Source of the DNA: Hevea brasiliensis
Taxonomy: Eukaryota > Streptophyta > Magnoliopsida > Malpighiales > Euphorbiaceae
Assembly: GCF_030052815.1 (NCBI RefSeq)
Contig: NC_079493.1
Coordinates: 62,992,691 to 63,056,690 of the forward strand
Length of the DNA stretch: 64,000 nucleotides
Direction: 5' to 3'
The translations under genes were made by a program, and so were the position numbers. The notes beneath the pieces are model-generated. The model searched no databases. It saw nothing but the letters and a program-made list of their open reading frames with translations, and was not told the origin of the DNA. Positions 21,040 to 33,916 of the stretch are shown here, one piece after another; position 1 is the stretch's first letter, and the number at the start of each line of letters is the position of its first letter.

Positions 21040-22260
21040 ATGGAAGAGGGTGATCGTTCAGTCAATCAATCTATTGAGGCTGAGGTGCAAGGGGATGCCC
21101 CAGGCCTACATAATGTTAGTGGTTGAAGACTACCGCTGCGATCGCGATTTCTGCTCGATTCGCTCAGCAGATGGTCGCAATGTTCTAACAAATGGTGTAA
21201 TGCGCCTACTCAAGTCCCGATGAGACACGATGGTACAACCACAGTCTCCTACAAGGCAGTATGACAAATTGATGAAATATGGGTCTACAGAGTTTAAGGG
21301 GACAGTAGATCCTCTAGAAGCTGAACAATGGTTAGAGAGGATGGATTGGGTGTTCAAGAAGCTACATTGTACAGAAGAGCTTAGGTTTGAATACTCAGTG
21401 TCCTTACTACAGGGGGATGCTTATGACTGGTGGAAAACCATTCCCACACCTGGTAGAGCTGCGGTGCTAACATGGAATGACTTCCTCGGAATTCGGTAGA
21501 AATATATCCACGATGCTTATGTAGACCGGAAGTGCAAGAGTTCCTAAGTCTCTAAAGCGAAAGCAGATCGGTGGTAGTACGAAAGAGAATTTTCCCGCCT
21601 TAGCCATTATGCAGTGAGTCTACTCTCTACCAGCAGGGAAAGATGCAAGAGGTTTGAAACTGGCTTGAAGCCCAGTATCAGAGTACAAGTGATCGGCTTC
21701 AAACACACTAACTTCTCTGAACTTATTTCTCAAGCTCTAGAGTTGGAAAGAATTGAATTTGAGACTGCTCCTGAGAAGAAGAGGTCAGAGAAGACAGAGA
21801 AAGAGGGAAAATCAGTAGAACAGAGTTCCAGTGGTCATACTGGAAAGAGGAAGAACTATGGGGGACATGGCAGAGGTGGCAAGAAGTCTGGAAGGGGAAG
21901 ATATTCAGGACAGAGACCTCCCCTATCTGGACAGCAGAGTACCAGAGGTTCCTATCCTCCCCGCCAATGTGAAACATGTGGAAGAAATCATGGTGGGATC
22001 TGCTACAAGGCTATTGGAGCCTGTTATAACTATGGAGGCACAGGACACTTTGCCAAGGACTGCACCAGTAGTCGCAGAGTTGGACCACCTCCTACTACTG
22101 CAGAGAAGTCGATTCGAGCCACTGTCACCAGAAGCTCACAACCACCTAGCAGAGGTAGAGGCAGGGGTAGAGGTAGCCAAGCAGACAGCCAAGGCACAGT
22201 AAAACAATCAGAGCAAGATAGTGCCCCAGTCAGAGTCTATGCAATGAGGCAAAGAGAAGA
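21040..22260 (+). pseudogene. gag: Element C gag, broken
   Basis: The ATG at 21040 starts a run that stops after 28 codons. The capsid part resumes at 21230 (TEFKGTVDPLEAEQWLERM, then LLQGDAYDWWKT), breaks at 21499, and resumes at ~21580 to the nucleocapsid. The nucleocapsid is Arg/Gly/Ser-rich. Its CCHC box reads [14 protein letters not shown], so the second Cys is replaced by Tyr (codon 22031-22033), which should abolish zinc binding. A, D and J belong to a different family with a different gag sequence but the same layout. Confidence 0.9.
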
Positions 22261-23690
22261 GGCTGAGACATCTGATGTTGTAGCTGGTACCTTCTCAACT
22301 TTTAACCAAAATGTGTTTGTGTTATTTGATCCGGGCTCTACCCATTCTTATGTGAGTGCTAGCATCATTGATTGCATTGCTGTTCCATGTACAAAAATGG
22401 ACTTTGAGGTGCTAGTAACAAGTCCACTAGGACAGGAGGTCAGGGTTAATAGAATGTATAGAGATTGTCCTTTGGTGATCCAAGGACACACTTTCCTGTC
22501 TGATTTCATTGAAATGCCCTTCAGAGATTATGATATCATCTTGGGCATGGATTGGTTAGCTAGGCATCATGCCATGATTGGTATGGCGAAAGCGATCACT
22601 TTTGGCCTTCCTCGATGCAGTGATGTGGTGATACAAGGGGAGAGGCAGTTATTGCCATCAAACATCATTTCGGCTGCACTAGCCAGAAAAATGATCAGAA
22701 AGGGGTGTGAAGCATACCTGGCACATGTGGTAGACACCCAAGTGGGAAGTCCAGCATTGAAGGACATCCCTACAGTACATGGCTTTCCAGATGTGTTTCC
22801 TGATGAATTGCCAGGATTACCTCCGGAAAGAGAAGTGCAGTTTGAAATTAATGTTATGCCTGGTGTGGATCCAATCTCCATAACGCCATACAGAATGGCA
22901 CCAGTAGAGTTGAAGGAGTTGAAGATACAATTGCAAGAATTACTTGAAAAGGACTTCATCCGCCCTAGTGTGTCACCTTGGGGAGCACCAGTGTTATTTG
23001 TTAATAAGAAGGATGGTACTCTCCGCTTATGTATAGACTACCGGCAGTTGAATAAGGTGACAATAAAGAACAGATATCCATTGCCTCGTATTGATGATCT
23101 GTTTGATCAATTGAAGGGTGCAGCTGTATTCTCCAAAATTGATTTGCGATCTGGTTACTATCAGTTGAAGGTGCAAGAGCAGAGTATTCCAAAAAGCGCT
23201 GAGAACTTCGGTATGGCCACTATGAGTTTCTAGTAATGCCATTCGGGTTAACAAATGCTCCAGCTGCTTTTATGGATCTGATGAACACTATTTTCAGACC
23301 ATATGTTGATCAATTTGTGGTGGTGTTTATTGACGACATTTTGATATATTCAAGGAATGCAGAGGAGCATGACAGACATCTGCGGATTGTACTGCAGACT
23401 TTAAGGGAGAAACAACTATACGCCAAATTATCGAAATGTGAATTTTGGCTGAAAGAAATCTCCTTTTTGGGACATGTTGTGTCAACTGAAGGGATCAAGG
23501 TAGACTCCAGCAAGGTAGAAGCTATCCTTAATTGGAAGCCGCCTAGGAACATCACAGAAATTCGCAGTTTTCTGGGTCTAGCTGGATATTACCGTTGGTT
23601 TGTGAAGGGGTTTTCTATGTTATCTTCTCCACTGACCAAAGCCGCTTTGGAAAGATGTAAAATTTCGGTGGGCGGATAAATGTCGTGAGT
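22261..23690 (+). pseudogene. pol: Element C protease and reverse transcriptase
   Basis: This reads on from gag in one long frame. The protease motif [12 protein letters not shown] is at ~22325 and [10 protein letters not shown] at ~22545. RT follows with [12 protein letters not shown] (~23030). A frameshift near 23200 splits RT. The second part holds [16 protein letters not shown] and an intact catalytic FIDD (~23328-23339), then [16 protein letters not shown]. Fused gag-pol in a single frame is visible across the nucleocapsid-protease boundary. Confidence 0.95.
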
Positions 23691-24215
23691 TTTGATGAGT
23701 TGAAGAGGTGTTTGGTGAAGCTCCATTACTCACTTTACCTACTCCGGGTAAAGAATACACAGTTTATAGTGATGCTTCTCATAATGGGTTAGGCTGTGTA
23801 ATGATGCAAGATTGGAATGTCATTGCTTATGCATCCCGCCAGCTGAAACCGCCTGAGAGGCACTACCCAACACATGATGCAGGTTAGCAGCTATTGTTTT
23901 TGCTCTAAAGATCTGGAGACACTATTTGTATGGGGAGAAATGCTACATTTACACAGATCACAAGAGCTTGAAGTACTTAGGCACCCAGAAGGAATTGAAT
24001 TTGAGGCAGAGGAGATGGTTGGAACTCATTAAAGACTATGATTGCTTAATAGACTATCAGCCAGGGAAAGCAAATGTGGTGGCTGACGCCTTAAGTCGCA
24101 AGACTATGGCAAGTCTCAGAGTTTCTCCTTTGTCCATGGTATATGAATTGAAAGCACAACATGCCAGTTTAGAGATTGATGATGAGGGACAGACAGTAGT
24201 TGCATGGCATGTATA
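23691..24215 (+). pseudogene. Element C RNase H
   Basis: [16 protein letters not shown] (~23763) begins the domain after a frame break. [30 protein letters not shown] (23927-24020) and [17 protein letters not shown] (24050-24105) complete it. A small deletion near 23880 (thdaG instead of THDLELA) shifts the frame between the two halves. Confidence 0.9.
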
Positions 24216-25674
24216 GCCAGTGTTGATTGATCAGATCAGAATGGCTGCTCAGAGTGATGAAAAATATCAGAAGCTACTGAAAGAAGTCCAGCAGGGTAAG
24301 AAACTTGAATTTTCTGTGAAAGATGATGGTTTATTGCTACATCAGGGCAGAGTGTGCATTCCTAGTGATGTGGAATTGAGACAGATCATTATGAAGGAAG
24401 CACATGAGTCTCCATTTGCTATGCACCCTGGTGGAACTAAAATGTCTGAGAGAAATTTGAAAGAACATTACTGGTGGATGGGCATGAAGAGAGATATAGA
24501 TGAATTTGTTTCCAAATGCCTAACTTGTCAGCAAGTAAAGGTAGAACATCAAGTTCCAGCTAGTTTGTTACATCCTTTGTCAGTACCAGAGTGGAAATGG
24601 GAACGGATAACTATGGATTTTGTTACAGGACTTCCAAGGACACAGAGTAGTCATGATGCAGTATGGGTTATAGTTGACAGATTGACCAAGTCTGCTCACT
24701 TTTTGCCAGTTCAGATGGACTATAGCCTGGAAAGATTGGCCAGATTGTATATATATAAGATTGTAAAACTGCATGGAGTGCCAGTATCAATTGTGTCTGA
24801 CAGAGATCCTAGGTTCACTTCTAGATTCTGGGGTAGTCTTTAGAGAGCCCTAGGAACTAGATTGAACTTCAGCACAGCATTCCACCCACAAACAGATGGC
24901 CAGTCTGAAAGGGTTATTCAGATATTGGAGGATATGCTACGGGCTTGTGTAATTGAGTTTGAAGGTAGTTGGGATACACACTTGCCTTTGATTGAGTTTG
25001 CTTATAATAACAGCTACCAATCGAGCATTGGGATGCCTCCATATGAAGCTTTGTATGGCAGAAAGTGCAGAACTCCTTTATGTTGGGATGAAGTAGGTGA
25101 AAGGAAGATGATTGGGCCAGAAATTATTCAGCAGACAGAGGAAAAGATCAGATTTGATCAGAGATAGACTCAAAGTGCATCGGACCGCCGATAGTCCTAT
25201 GTTGATCGAAAGAAGAGATATTGAATATGCGATGGGTGATAAGGTATTCCTCAAAGTTTCTCCTTGGAAGAGGATTATGAGATTTGGCGAGAAAGAAGCG
25301 AGTCCTCGTTTCATCGGACCATATGAGATTACGGAAAGAGTGGGTCCTTTGGCATATCGGTTGGCATTACCTCTAGAGCTAGCAAGGATACAGTGTCTTC
25401 CATGTGTCCATGTTAAGGAGGTGCAGATCGGACCTATCTCATGTATTGTCGATTGAAGAGATTGAAGTAAATCCGGACCTCTCATATGAGGAAGAACCCA
25501 TAAAAATTACGCCTTATGAGGTGAAGCGGCTAAGGAACAAGCAGATACACACTTAAAGTGCTATGGAACCACCATTCGGGCCAGAAGCTACTTGGGAGCG
25601 TGAAGAGGATATGAGGAGACAGCACCCACTGTTCGAGAGACTAATGCGAGTAAAATTTGAGGCGAAATTTATTT
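24216..25674 (+). pseudogene. int: Element C integrase and chromodomain, broken
   Basis: An HHCC finger ([18 protein letters not shown]) is followed by catalytic Asp contexts TMDFVTGLP and VSDRDPRF. A stop at 24841 follows. Then [18 protein letters not shown] gives the catalytic Glu with no intron-like insertion. A frame break near 25160 leads into the GPY/F module (FIGPYEITERVGPLAYRL) and a decayed chromodomain (~25550-25620). The order and motifs are those of a Tekay-like chromovirus. Confidence 0.9.
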
Positions 25675-25685
25675 AAGGAGGAGAA
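25675..25685 (+). promoter_or_regulatory. Element C polypurine tract
   Basis: The sequence aaggaggagaa precedes the 3' LTR start tgtaacaccc by one base. It is the plus-strand primer. Confidence 0.8.
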
Positions 25686-25686
25686 T

Positions 25687-28600
25687 TGTAACACCCTAAG
25701 TTCGGTGAGTGCGTTCTCATTCGGTGACGATCTTATGCTGGACAGACTAGGATGCCTAGAACCGTACTTGATATGAGTGAGGAGACATAAAATAATGAAA
25801 TACAAGAAAAGAAAATACAAGAAAAACAAAGGAAAAATCATAGCAAAGAAATGTAACCAAGTTAAGCGGCGAGAACCCTAGCGATGGGTGACCTTGCCAG
25901 GAAGTCACGGCGTGGACCGTTGACTAGCTACAATTGCGAGGAACCACAGAAAACATTTTAGGACATAAATAGACCCTTATTGAAGTATAAATCTCATTAG
26001 AAAGATTAAAGAAAAATTAAATAATTAGTATAAAGAAAAGTGAGAAATCGAAAAACAGACAAAATACGGTGTTACCGAAAAATCGGGAATGCCACCTGAA
26101 CAGGGGCATTATGGTTATTTGACATCCCGAAGTGTCTTTTGACCTAAATGTCCATTAAAAATAAATAATATTACACTTAGAAAATGAAATGAAAAATTAA
26201 TTTGGTGGTACCTAAAGTAAATAGCTAAAATCATGGGTTAATGTGGGATTAAGTGAACAATTAGATTATTATATGATTTAAACCTAGTTAGTGGACCACT
26301 ATAGGATTAATTAAACACTGAATGGGGCTGATGTAAGTCCACTATCTCCAGCAGCAACTTCATCTTCCCCATTTTCCCATCTAAGCCGAAATGAAGAGGT
26401 GAAGAATCCACCATTAACGTTTTCATGCAAGCTCTCATAACTCTCCATTTTCAACTCCAATCCCTTAAGTGGCTTCATGAAAGTTTGTCTACTCATCACA
26501 AGGAAGAGTTTGATACTAAATTTGAGAAGTTTAAGCAAGGTTTAACAAGCTCCAAACATAAGGTAAGTTCATATTTTTGAAGATAGCTTTGTTAAGTTTT
26601 GTGTACATGTTATGGGTGTTGGTTTTGTGAAGGAAAATTTTGAGTTTGAAGAGTTATTGTTGTGTTCATTTTGGACAGCCATGGAGTCATGTATTTGATG
26701 AGATATTTGTGCATATATTTGATGAGAATTGTTGTTGATCATGATGACTTAAAAACCTAGTGAATTACTTCACATGTATAAGGTGATTTTGGCACTTGGA
26801 TGAGAATTGATGAATTGTAGGGCAATGTGGTGTTGAAGAATGTTTTCGGCAGCTTGGGAACCCTTGAATAATTGTATGTATAGATGGAAGTGTTGGCAGA
26901 ATGTTGACATAGAAGAATTGATGAATGTGTATGTAAATTAGTAGTGGAAATTATATGTAATGAATAGGTGTATTTATGTACATATATTGCTAAATTTGGA
27001 CTTTGTGGTTTAGGGTTGTATTTGATGTATTGAGAATGTTTGTATTCTGTCCAAATTAACCATAGTAAGAAGTGATAAATGAATATGGAATGGTATAAAA
27101 TCAGAATAAGGTATGGGGATTTAAAGTAGAGCAAGTTAAATGTGTGTTTGAATTGGGGTTTGAAAGACATATAGAGGGCAGTGTGCAAATAGACCTATAA
27201 CTTTAAATGTGTAACCTCAATTGGTATGAAACTAATTGGAGGTGAAACTACGCACAAAATGTGCCAACTTTCATTGACAAAACATACCAAAATTCTGCTT
27301 GCAAGGTGACCTAAGAAAATGACCAATTCGGATTAGGTGCAATTAGGACCTGAAAAATGACCAATTGGGCAGCAGTGAGTGTTTAGGCCATAACTCACTC
27401 AAAGCAGGTCCAATTGACCTGAAATTTTAACCAAGAATAGTTAAGACCCATACCTACAAGTCTTATGAAGACACCAAAGCCCAGAAATGACCATAAGCAA
27501 GTCAAACAACTTGCACAAGTTCGGGTCCAAAAACTGGCCGAACCAGAGTTGACCAAATTGACCTAAAATTGACCTAAATTGATACCATTTGACCAGCAAT
27601 AGTGTAATGACCATAACTTGGTCTACTTAACTCGGATTGACCTAAAATTTTGCACCGCGGTCCATAAGACCTAGATCTACAAGTTTGTAGTTTTGACCGA
27701 AACTCGAAAACTGAGGGAACTAGGCCGTCCGGCTAGGTCAAACTAGTATCCCGGAATCCAGCAAGTTGCATTAAAATGCACTAAACAAGGAAACGAGTTT
27801 GGCAAAACGTACCAAACCTAAAACCCTATCGAATATGACATATTAATGACACTAAGACCTAATTTACCTAGAACACATCGAGAGTCGGTATATTAGGTGA
27901 TTAAGCAAATAAAGGTATTCAGTGAATTGTTTATCGAACATTATCGTTAGAGGCAAATTAATTTAGCACTGAAACACTTCAAATTATGTTTCTCAGTTAA
28001 CAAGGACTCAGCAAAAGGGAAAGAAATCTTGAGTCGGGACCGGAGACAAATATCGAGGTTTGTGCACAACAATTTGTTTTTGAGTTATTTTATATTGAAA
28101 TAAATATTGACTATTTGTATATCATTGTTTTAAATTGTGAAAATGTGTTTGATGGACACTTATTGATTGAAAAATATTGTGAATGGTTTGAAACTGTGAA
28201 AAATTGTTTGAATGACATTGATGGATACTTATTGATTGAAAAGCATTGGAAATGGTTTGAAATCACAGCTATCATGTATATTGATTGTATTCCTCATTAG
28301 CTTGTCTAGTGGGACGAATTGAATTCCCTCTCTGGCTGAAGTGTTGAGGTGTGTGCCTGTTGAGGACGAATTGGATGAGTACTCATATTTTTGCTAGCTA
28401 GCTATGTTATTCCTCATTAGTCATCGACTTTTGGGACAATTGAATACCTCATTAGCCATTGGCTTTTGGGACGAATTGAACTATGGATCCTGATTAAGCT
28501 GTGTGATTTATTGATGTGTATTATGAGATTGTGAAATGGATTTAAACCCTCATTGACATATCTTTGTCTTTTGAATTCAAACATGATCGACTTATGGAAA

Positions 28601-29366
28601 ATTTTTGTGATATTGACAAATGGAGTTTAAATTCTTGTTGACATTTATTGTCTTGAATTTAACTATGGTTTTAAGTATCCACTATTTACATGACTTATGA
28701 ATTGTGATTTAAATTGTATTTGGTTAATGTTGTGCACCATGAGACATTGTCTCGTGATAGCTTTATTGTTATCGCGGTAGAGAGGCAGACATGGCGACAT
28801 ACTAGGTTGCTAGTACATCAATGAGGATTCTGGGTATAATGAGTATACCAATATTTTGCATTTTGTCTTGTAATGTATGACCTTTATGTATATATTGTTT
28901 TGGTTTTGAGATTGTAAATTCAAATTGTACCTTGAAGTTGTAAAATAATTATGAGCTGTTTTGACTTGTAAAAGCTGTATTATATTTCCTTATCTCAGAC
29001 TTTGAAAAATTTCTATGGAATTGAGTTGATAAATTGTTGTGTTGAGAAATGTATTGGAGTTGAGATTTGGAAAATTATTGAAGTGCTTTCTGAGTTTTAC
29101 AAGAACTGTTTTATCCAAAATACAGATGGCACTCTGCCAAAATTTTTACAGAAATTCCAAATAAACCAAATGAGTTAGTTATTTCACTCAGTTCACCAAA
29201 GTCTTTAACACCTGTAAATAGTGCTCACCACTGTAAAAAAAAAAAGTAAGAAAAGTTTTTAAAATCCCTTGTAGTGTATTTAATGGGTTATCAGTAGACG
29301 GAGTTGGTAATTCATTAGGTATACTACGGGATCATGTTATACCTTACAGAGGGGTAGGGTGTGACA
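25687..29366 (+). mobile_element. Element C 3' LTR
   Basis: It is a near copy of 17151-20849, running from tgtaacaccc to gtgtgaca, and is followed by the target duplication gccac. Differences cluster in short patches, notably 25709-25747, 25885-25945, 28735-28830 and 29085-29105, many of which fall where the 5' LTR has CAG or CTG. Elsewhere hundreds of bases match with few changes. Confidence 0.95.
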
Positions 29367-29386
29367 GCCACTTTTGGCAGTCTTTA
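29367..29386 (+). mobile_element. Element E, 20-bp bridge between C and D
   Basis: This is all of E that lies between the two insertions. It includes the right duplication of C (gccac, 29367-29371) and the left duplication of D (cttta, 29382-29386). Excising C and D joins 17150 to 29372 and 29386 to 40545 without a gap. Confidence 0.8.
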
Positions 29387-32300
29387 TGTAAAATCCACAC
29401 TTTAGCTAGTCCGTACAGTCTACTATTTCGGTGACCAATGTCGGTCCAGGTAGCTAGAATGTTTGAAATTATATATATACTAGATTGAGGAGTTATAAAG
29501 AAGCTAAATAATGCTCATAAAAATCAAGGAAACTTTTTAGAAACGAAATACACTAAGGTTAAACGAACCGAAGCCCTGTGATGGGTAACCCGAAGGGGAA
29601 GTGACGGTGAAGGTCGTTAACAACCCTAGAATCGGGGGAAAAATTATAAAATAATTTTTGAGAATCCAGATAACGGTTATTGAGATTCTTATGGCATTAG
29701 AATGCAAAGGAAATGCTTAGAAAAATTTTTCTATCGGTACACACAATTTTGGTTCGTTAAGCCAAACGGAGGGCATTTTGGTCATTTCATCTTTAGAGAT
29801 GATTTTTTACCAACTTGTCCATTTATGTAAATAATTTATATGATATATAATGTGAATAAATATTGTTAAAAATTTAATTGAAATTAAATAGACAAGAAAA
29901 GGATAGAAAATGAGAAAAAAATAGTATTATGAAATCATTATGATGTCATTTCTATTCTCCTAAACAATCACTTGTCGACACATTTCACTTTTATTTTTTA
30001 AAAGAACTAATTGTTAGAAAACAAAAGAAAAAAAAATCAGAACACTCTTACTCCTTCTTCTTGCCTTTTCACTCCTCTCCATGGCCACCATTATCAAGCT
30101 TTTTAAAGCTTGATTTTCATAGCTTTTACCCAGCTAAACCCTATATTCCCAACACAAAAAATTGCTCTTACATCTTGGTGAGTCTATTGGGAGTAAAAAT
30201 AAAAGAAAAAGAAGAACCCTAGCAAGTTGGAAATTTCACTCCATTAGAGGTTTGTGACCTAACCTTGATTTTCTCTTTAAATTCATGTTAAAGGACTATG
30301 AATGAGTGCAAATTACAAAGAAATTTATTAAATACCATCTGTATGCCCATCCCATATTTATGGCAGCCTTGGTTGGGGTAAGATTGTGATGATTTTTATG
30401 GAGCTAAAATGGTAGTATGGCTGCCCTTAATATGAATCTCTTAAGTGGAGTAATGAAATGTAAGTTATAATGCATGGTTGAGATAGTTGAGTTAGGGTTT
30501 GAGATGAAAATGAGACTTTGATCATGTGATGATGAAAGTAGGTTTTAATGGTCAATTATTAACCATTTGGCTGTGTGTGAATTAAAAATGAAGTGGTTTG
30601 TGTAGTGAGAATTGAGTTTGGTGTGGCTGCCCTTGGTGACCTGCAGGACTAGACATGAGTCCAGCAGGTTTGGGTAGTAATAACTGGAATTGTAGAGGTA
30701 CAATTAGTGCAAGGCCAATAGGATATGAAACTAGACACATAATGGCACAACTTTGGTGAAGAAACCATACCCAGAAAACCAAACTAAGTTGACCTAAAGA
30801 TTGCCCTAATCTGGGTGACCTGTATTCTGCCTGGGCAAAATGACCAAATGAATAGTATTTAGTCATTTGGCCATAACTCAGTGTAAAAAAGTCCAATTGA
30901 CCTGAAATTTTACCAACACTAAGCTGAGATATAGACCTACAACTTTCATGAAGAAACCTAACCCAAATTATGATCACAACATATTCAAAAAGTGACTTAC
31001 AGTCACTATTCCATTTACTGTAGATTTGGTCAGTCCAGAAATTCTGGAAAAATTATAATCCGGCCAGTTGTGGTTTTTGGGACATAACTAGAGCTAAAAC
31101 ACTCCAAATAGAGTGATTCAAAAAAGGAAATATAACTAGACAAAATAAGAAACAACTTTCATGTTGATCATTTTCCCAAATTCCCACTGCAAAAATGACT
31201 AATGGAACAGTAAACACAAAGTTTGAAATCTGAAAATTTTGAACAATTAACATTAAGCTTAGAAATGGTATTGGCAACCAATACCAACAATTTTAGAATG
31301 CAAAATGTGGTATGTTGGGAGTATTAAAACCAATGTACATATTTTCCATGTAAAAGTCAACATTTTGTTGACTAATGAATTGAATAGTAACCCAAAACTT
31401 GAATTTCAAGAATTATGAAACTTAAAAGTGTAATATGCCCTAATATACCTAGCAAGATTGGTTTGGATATATTGGCATGCCAATAGGGTTCCGTTAGCAG
31501 TACTGCATATGGCTTCAGGCCATTCTGTGTTTCATGGCCTCCCATGCCATTCTGTGATAAAATAGCCTTTGGCTATGGTAGTTGAGTTGTTATACTTGAA
31601 TTATATCCTTGATGATTATTACAGCTTATTAGCTGTTCTGTTGCACACCGGGAGACACAATGTGACCGATGATGTGATGGTCCGAGGTACTTATTACCCA
31701 GTGCCAGTTTACCCATTTATCCAGTCCAATCAACTAGTATGGATTAGTTGGGAAATGATAATAAATCTTATAAAATTTTAATCGAATAATACTGCAACAA
31801 ATATCAGAAATTAAGTATACAAAAAAATGTGAACATACATTCTGCATATTTACTTTAGTTTAGTTATTTTATTTTATATTGTCACCACTAAGCAGAATTG
31901 CTTAACGCATCGCTTTTGCCACGCGCAGGTACTGGGGACATAGCTGGGGAGTCCAGCAAGCGTCATACAGGGTGAGCCTTCATATCTGCACTCAGAGTTC
32001 AGAGTCACCTCACAGTGCAGTGCATTTGGTAGGACATTAGCCCACTTTTGATATTTTGATGTTTTGTATTTTGTAAACTTCTATAATGTATATTATAAAT
32101 TCATGTAATTTGGCTTTTGATGTAATTATCTATGAACTATGTTCAGTAATAAATGTGAGCATTTCTCATTAAGTTGACTGTAATATGAATTGAATTAAAT
32201 TTTGAGATACTGAAGTCAATTGAAAAATTGCTGGGAATATATTGGTGGTTGACTGAGAATGATGTGATGATTTTATTGGAAGTGTTTTTAATATATTCAG

Positions 32301-32492
32301 AAGAACTGTTTTTCTAATTTATAGCCGGCACTCTGTCGGATTTTCTATAAAATTTGCTAAAAAATTTAGATTATTAAAAAATTGTAAATAAATAAGTAAA
32401 AAGGGTAAATTGAATTGAAATATGATTTGGTGCTCCGGCACGCTGTGTGGCATATCTTGCTTGGCTGCACTGTAGACGAGTAAGGTGTCACA
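29387..32492 (+). mobile_element. Element D 5' LTR
   Basis: It starts tgtaaaatcc and ends ggtgtcaca before the primer site. Its layout follows A's LTR: a degenerate 5S-like block (29555-29606), a pyrimidine-rich stretch (~30045-30080), repeated modules, a TATA-like tttatattg (~31872) and a CTAAGCA/TGCTTAa hairpin (31888-31905). Confidence 0.95.
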
Positions 32493-32497
32493 TTTAG

Positions 32498-32510
32498 TGG
32501 TATCAAAGCA
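32498..32510 (+). promoter_or_regulatory. Element D primer-binding site
   Basis: The sequence tggtatcaaagca is the initiator-Met site with one substitution (caaagc for cagagc). Confidence 0.85.
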
Positions 32511-32620
32511 TCGATTTAGGCATTTATGGGCCTAGATAGAGTGCATACCATTGCATTGCATTTGTAAGTGTTGAGGTGACACTGATGCAGATCTATTTGT
32601 TTTCTTATTTTGAATAGGAT

Positions 32621-33900
32621 ATGGATCCTGCTTCTCAAAGAGCTGTTGATATAGAGGTGGAGAGTCGTGCTCCACCAAGGGCTGAATCTGGGGGCAGGGG
32701 AGAATCTACTCCACCAGTAGCCGAGGCACCTGCCCAACCTCAGTTTGCACTATTTCAGCAAATGACCGAGTTTTACCGGCAAATGATGGGGGCAATTCCA
32801 CCACCACAACCACAACCACAACCTCCACCAGCACCACAAAAGTCCCATATGAAGAAACTGTGAAAACATGGGGCTGTGGATTTCTTTGGGAAGAGGGAGG
32901 ATGATCCCATGACAGCAGAAAACTGGTTGGATAGAACAATCAGTCTTTGAAAGCGACTTAATTGCACCCTCGAGCGGAACACGGAGGTGTTGTGTCCTAC
33001 TTCAGGATGATGCATATCAGTGGTGGGACACAGTAACCAGTGAGGTACAACCAGAACGGATCACCTTTAAATTCTTTCTCACAGAGTTCAGGAAGAAATA
33101 TGTTAGCAAAGTGTATTTAGAAGAGCGAAGAAGAGAATTTATCAGTCTGAGACAAAGGCAATTATCAGTGGTAGAGTATGAGCATGAGTTTATCAGGCTG
33201 AGCCGGTATGAGAGGGAGATAGTCCCTACGGAGGTAGAGAGGTGCAGAAGGTTCGAAGAACAGCTCAATAACAATATTAGAGTCATGATAACAGCATTGG
33301 AGATCACAGATTTTGCCAAATTAGTAGATGCTACACCGAAAGTAGAAAAGGTCCAAATAAATGAGCAAACCAGAAGGAAAGACAACAGAAAAGGGGTCCA
33401 GGTCAATCTAGTTCATTTTCTGCTCCCAGTAAGAAGAGTAAGGCTCCTCCTGCTCAGGGTTCAGGACAACCACAAGGTCGAGTTCGATCTCGAGGCCGGA
33501 CCACGATCCACACCTAGGAGAGCCATCCACACCATCGGTGGGCGCTCTCGGGGGCGGTGTTCGAGGACCAGCCCTAGCGTCTTACTGCACATCGTCTTGC
33601 GAAGTGGCATAAGGGGGACTATTGGCAAGTGACTTGTGCATGCTTACGGTGTGGATCTACAGAACATCAGATCAAGAATTGTTAGAAGAGGGCTACTATA
33701 GTTGCTCCAACACAAGCTGACAGACCTACTCCTGCACCACAAAGGGGTAGGAAGCCCGGTAAATCTGAGGCAGCTGGTCCATCACTGAGGCCTGCATCCG
33801 AGTCAGCTGAGAGGCCAGAGATAAGAGTACCTACCAGGGTCTATGCCATCAGAGCTCATAAGGAGCAAGATGCCCCGGATGTCATCAGGGGTACATTCTT
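32621..33900 (+). pseudogene. gag: Element D gag, broken
   Basis: The ATG at 32621 gives MDPASQRAVDIEVESRAPP and a Pro/Gln-rich segment, then a stop (tga) at the position where A has Arg. The capsid core continues at 33111 (LRQRQLSVVEYEHEFIRLSRYEREIVP). Frame changes near 33400 lead into a decayed zinc knuckle (~33630-33685). The region to 33900 carries the Pro-rich linker seen in A. Confidence 0.85.
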
Positions 33901-33916
33901 CCTCTACAACACTTTT

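Larger units (their letters stand above)
17151..29366 (+). mobile_element. Element C: complete gypsy chromovirus-type element, 12.2 kb (family 1)
   Basis: Both LTRs (17151-20849 and 25687-29366) are present, with a primer site, gag-pol and polypurine tract between them. The 5-bp target duplication gccac (17146-17150 and 29367-29371) is perfect. It inserted into the old LTR E. LTR lengths of 3699 and 3680 bp are long for the class. The LTRs are very similar except in short patches, so insertion was fairly recent, but the coding part carries many stops and frameshifts. Confidence 0.95.
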
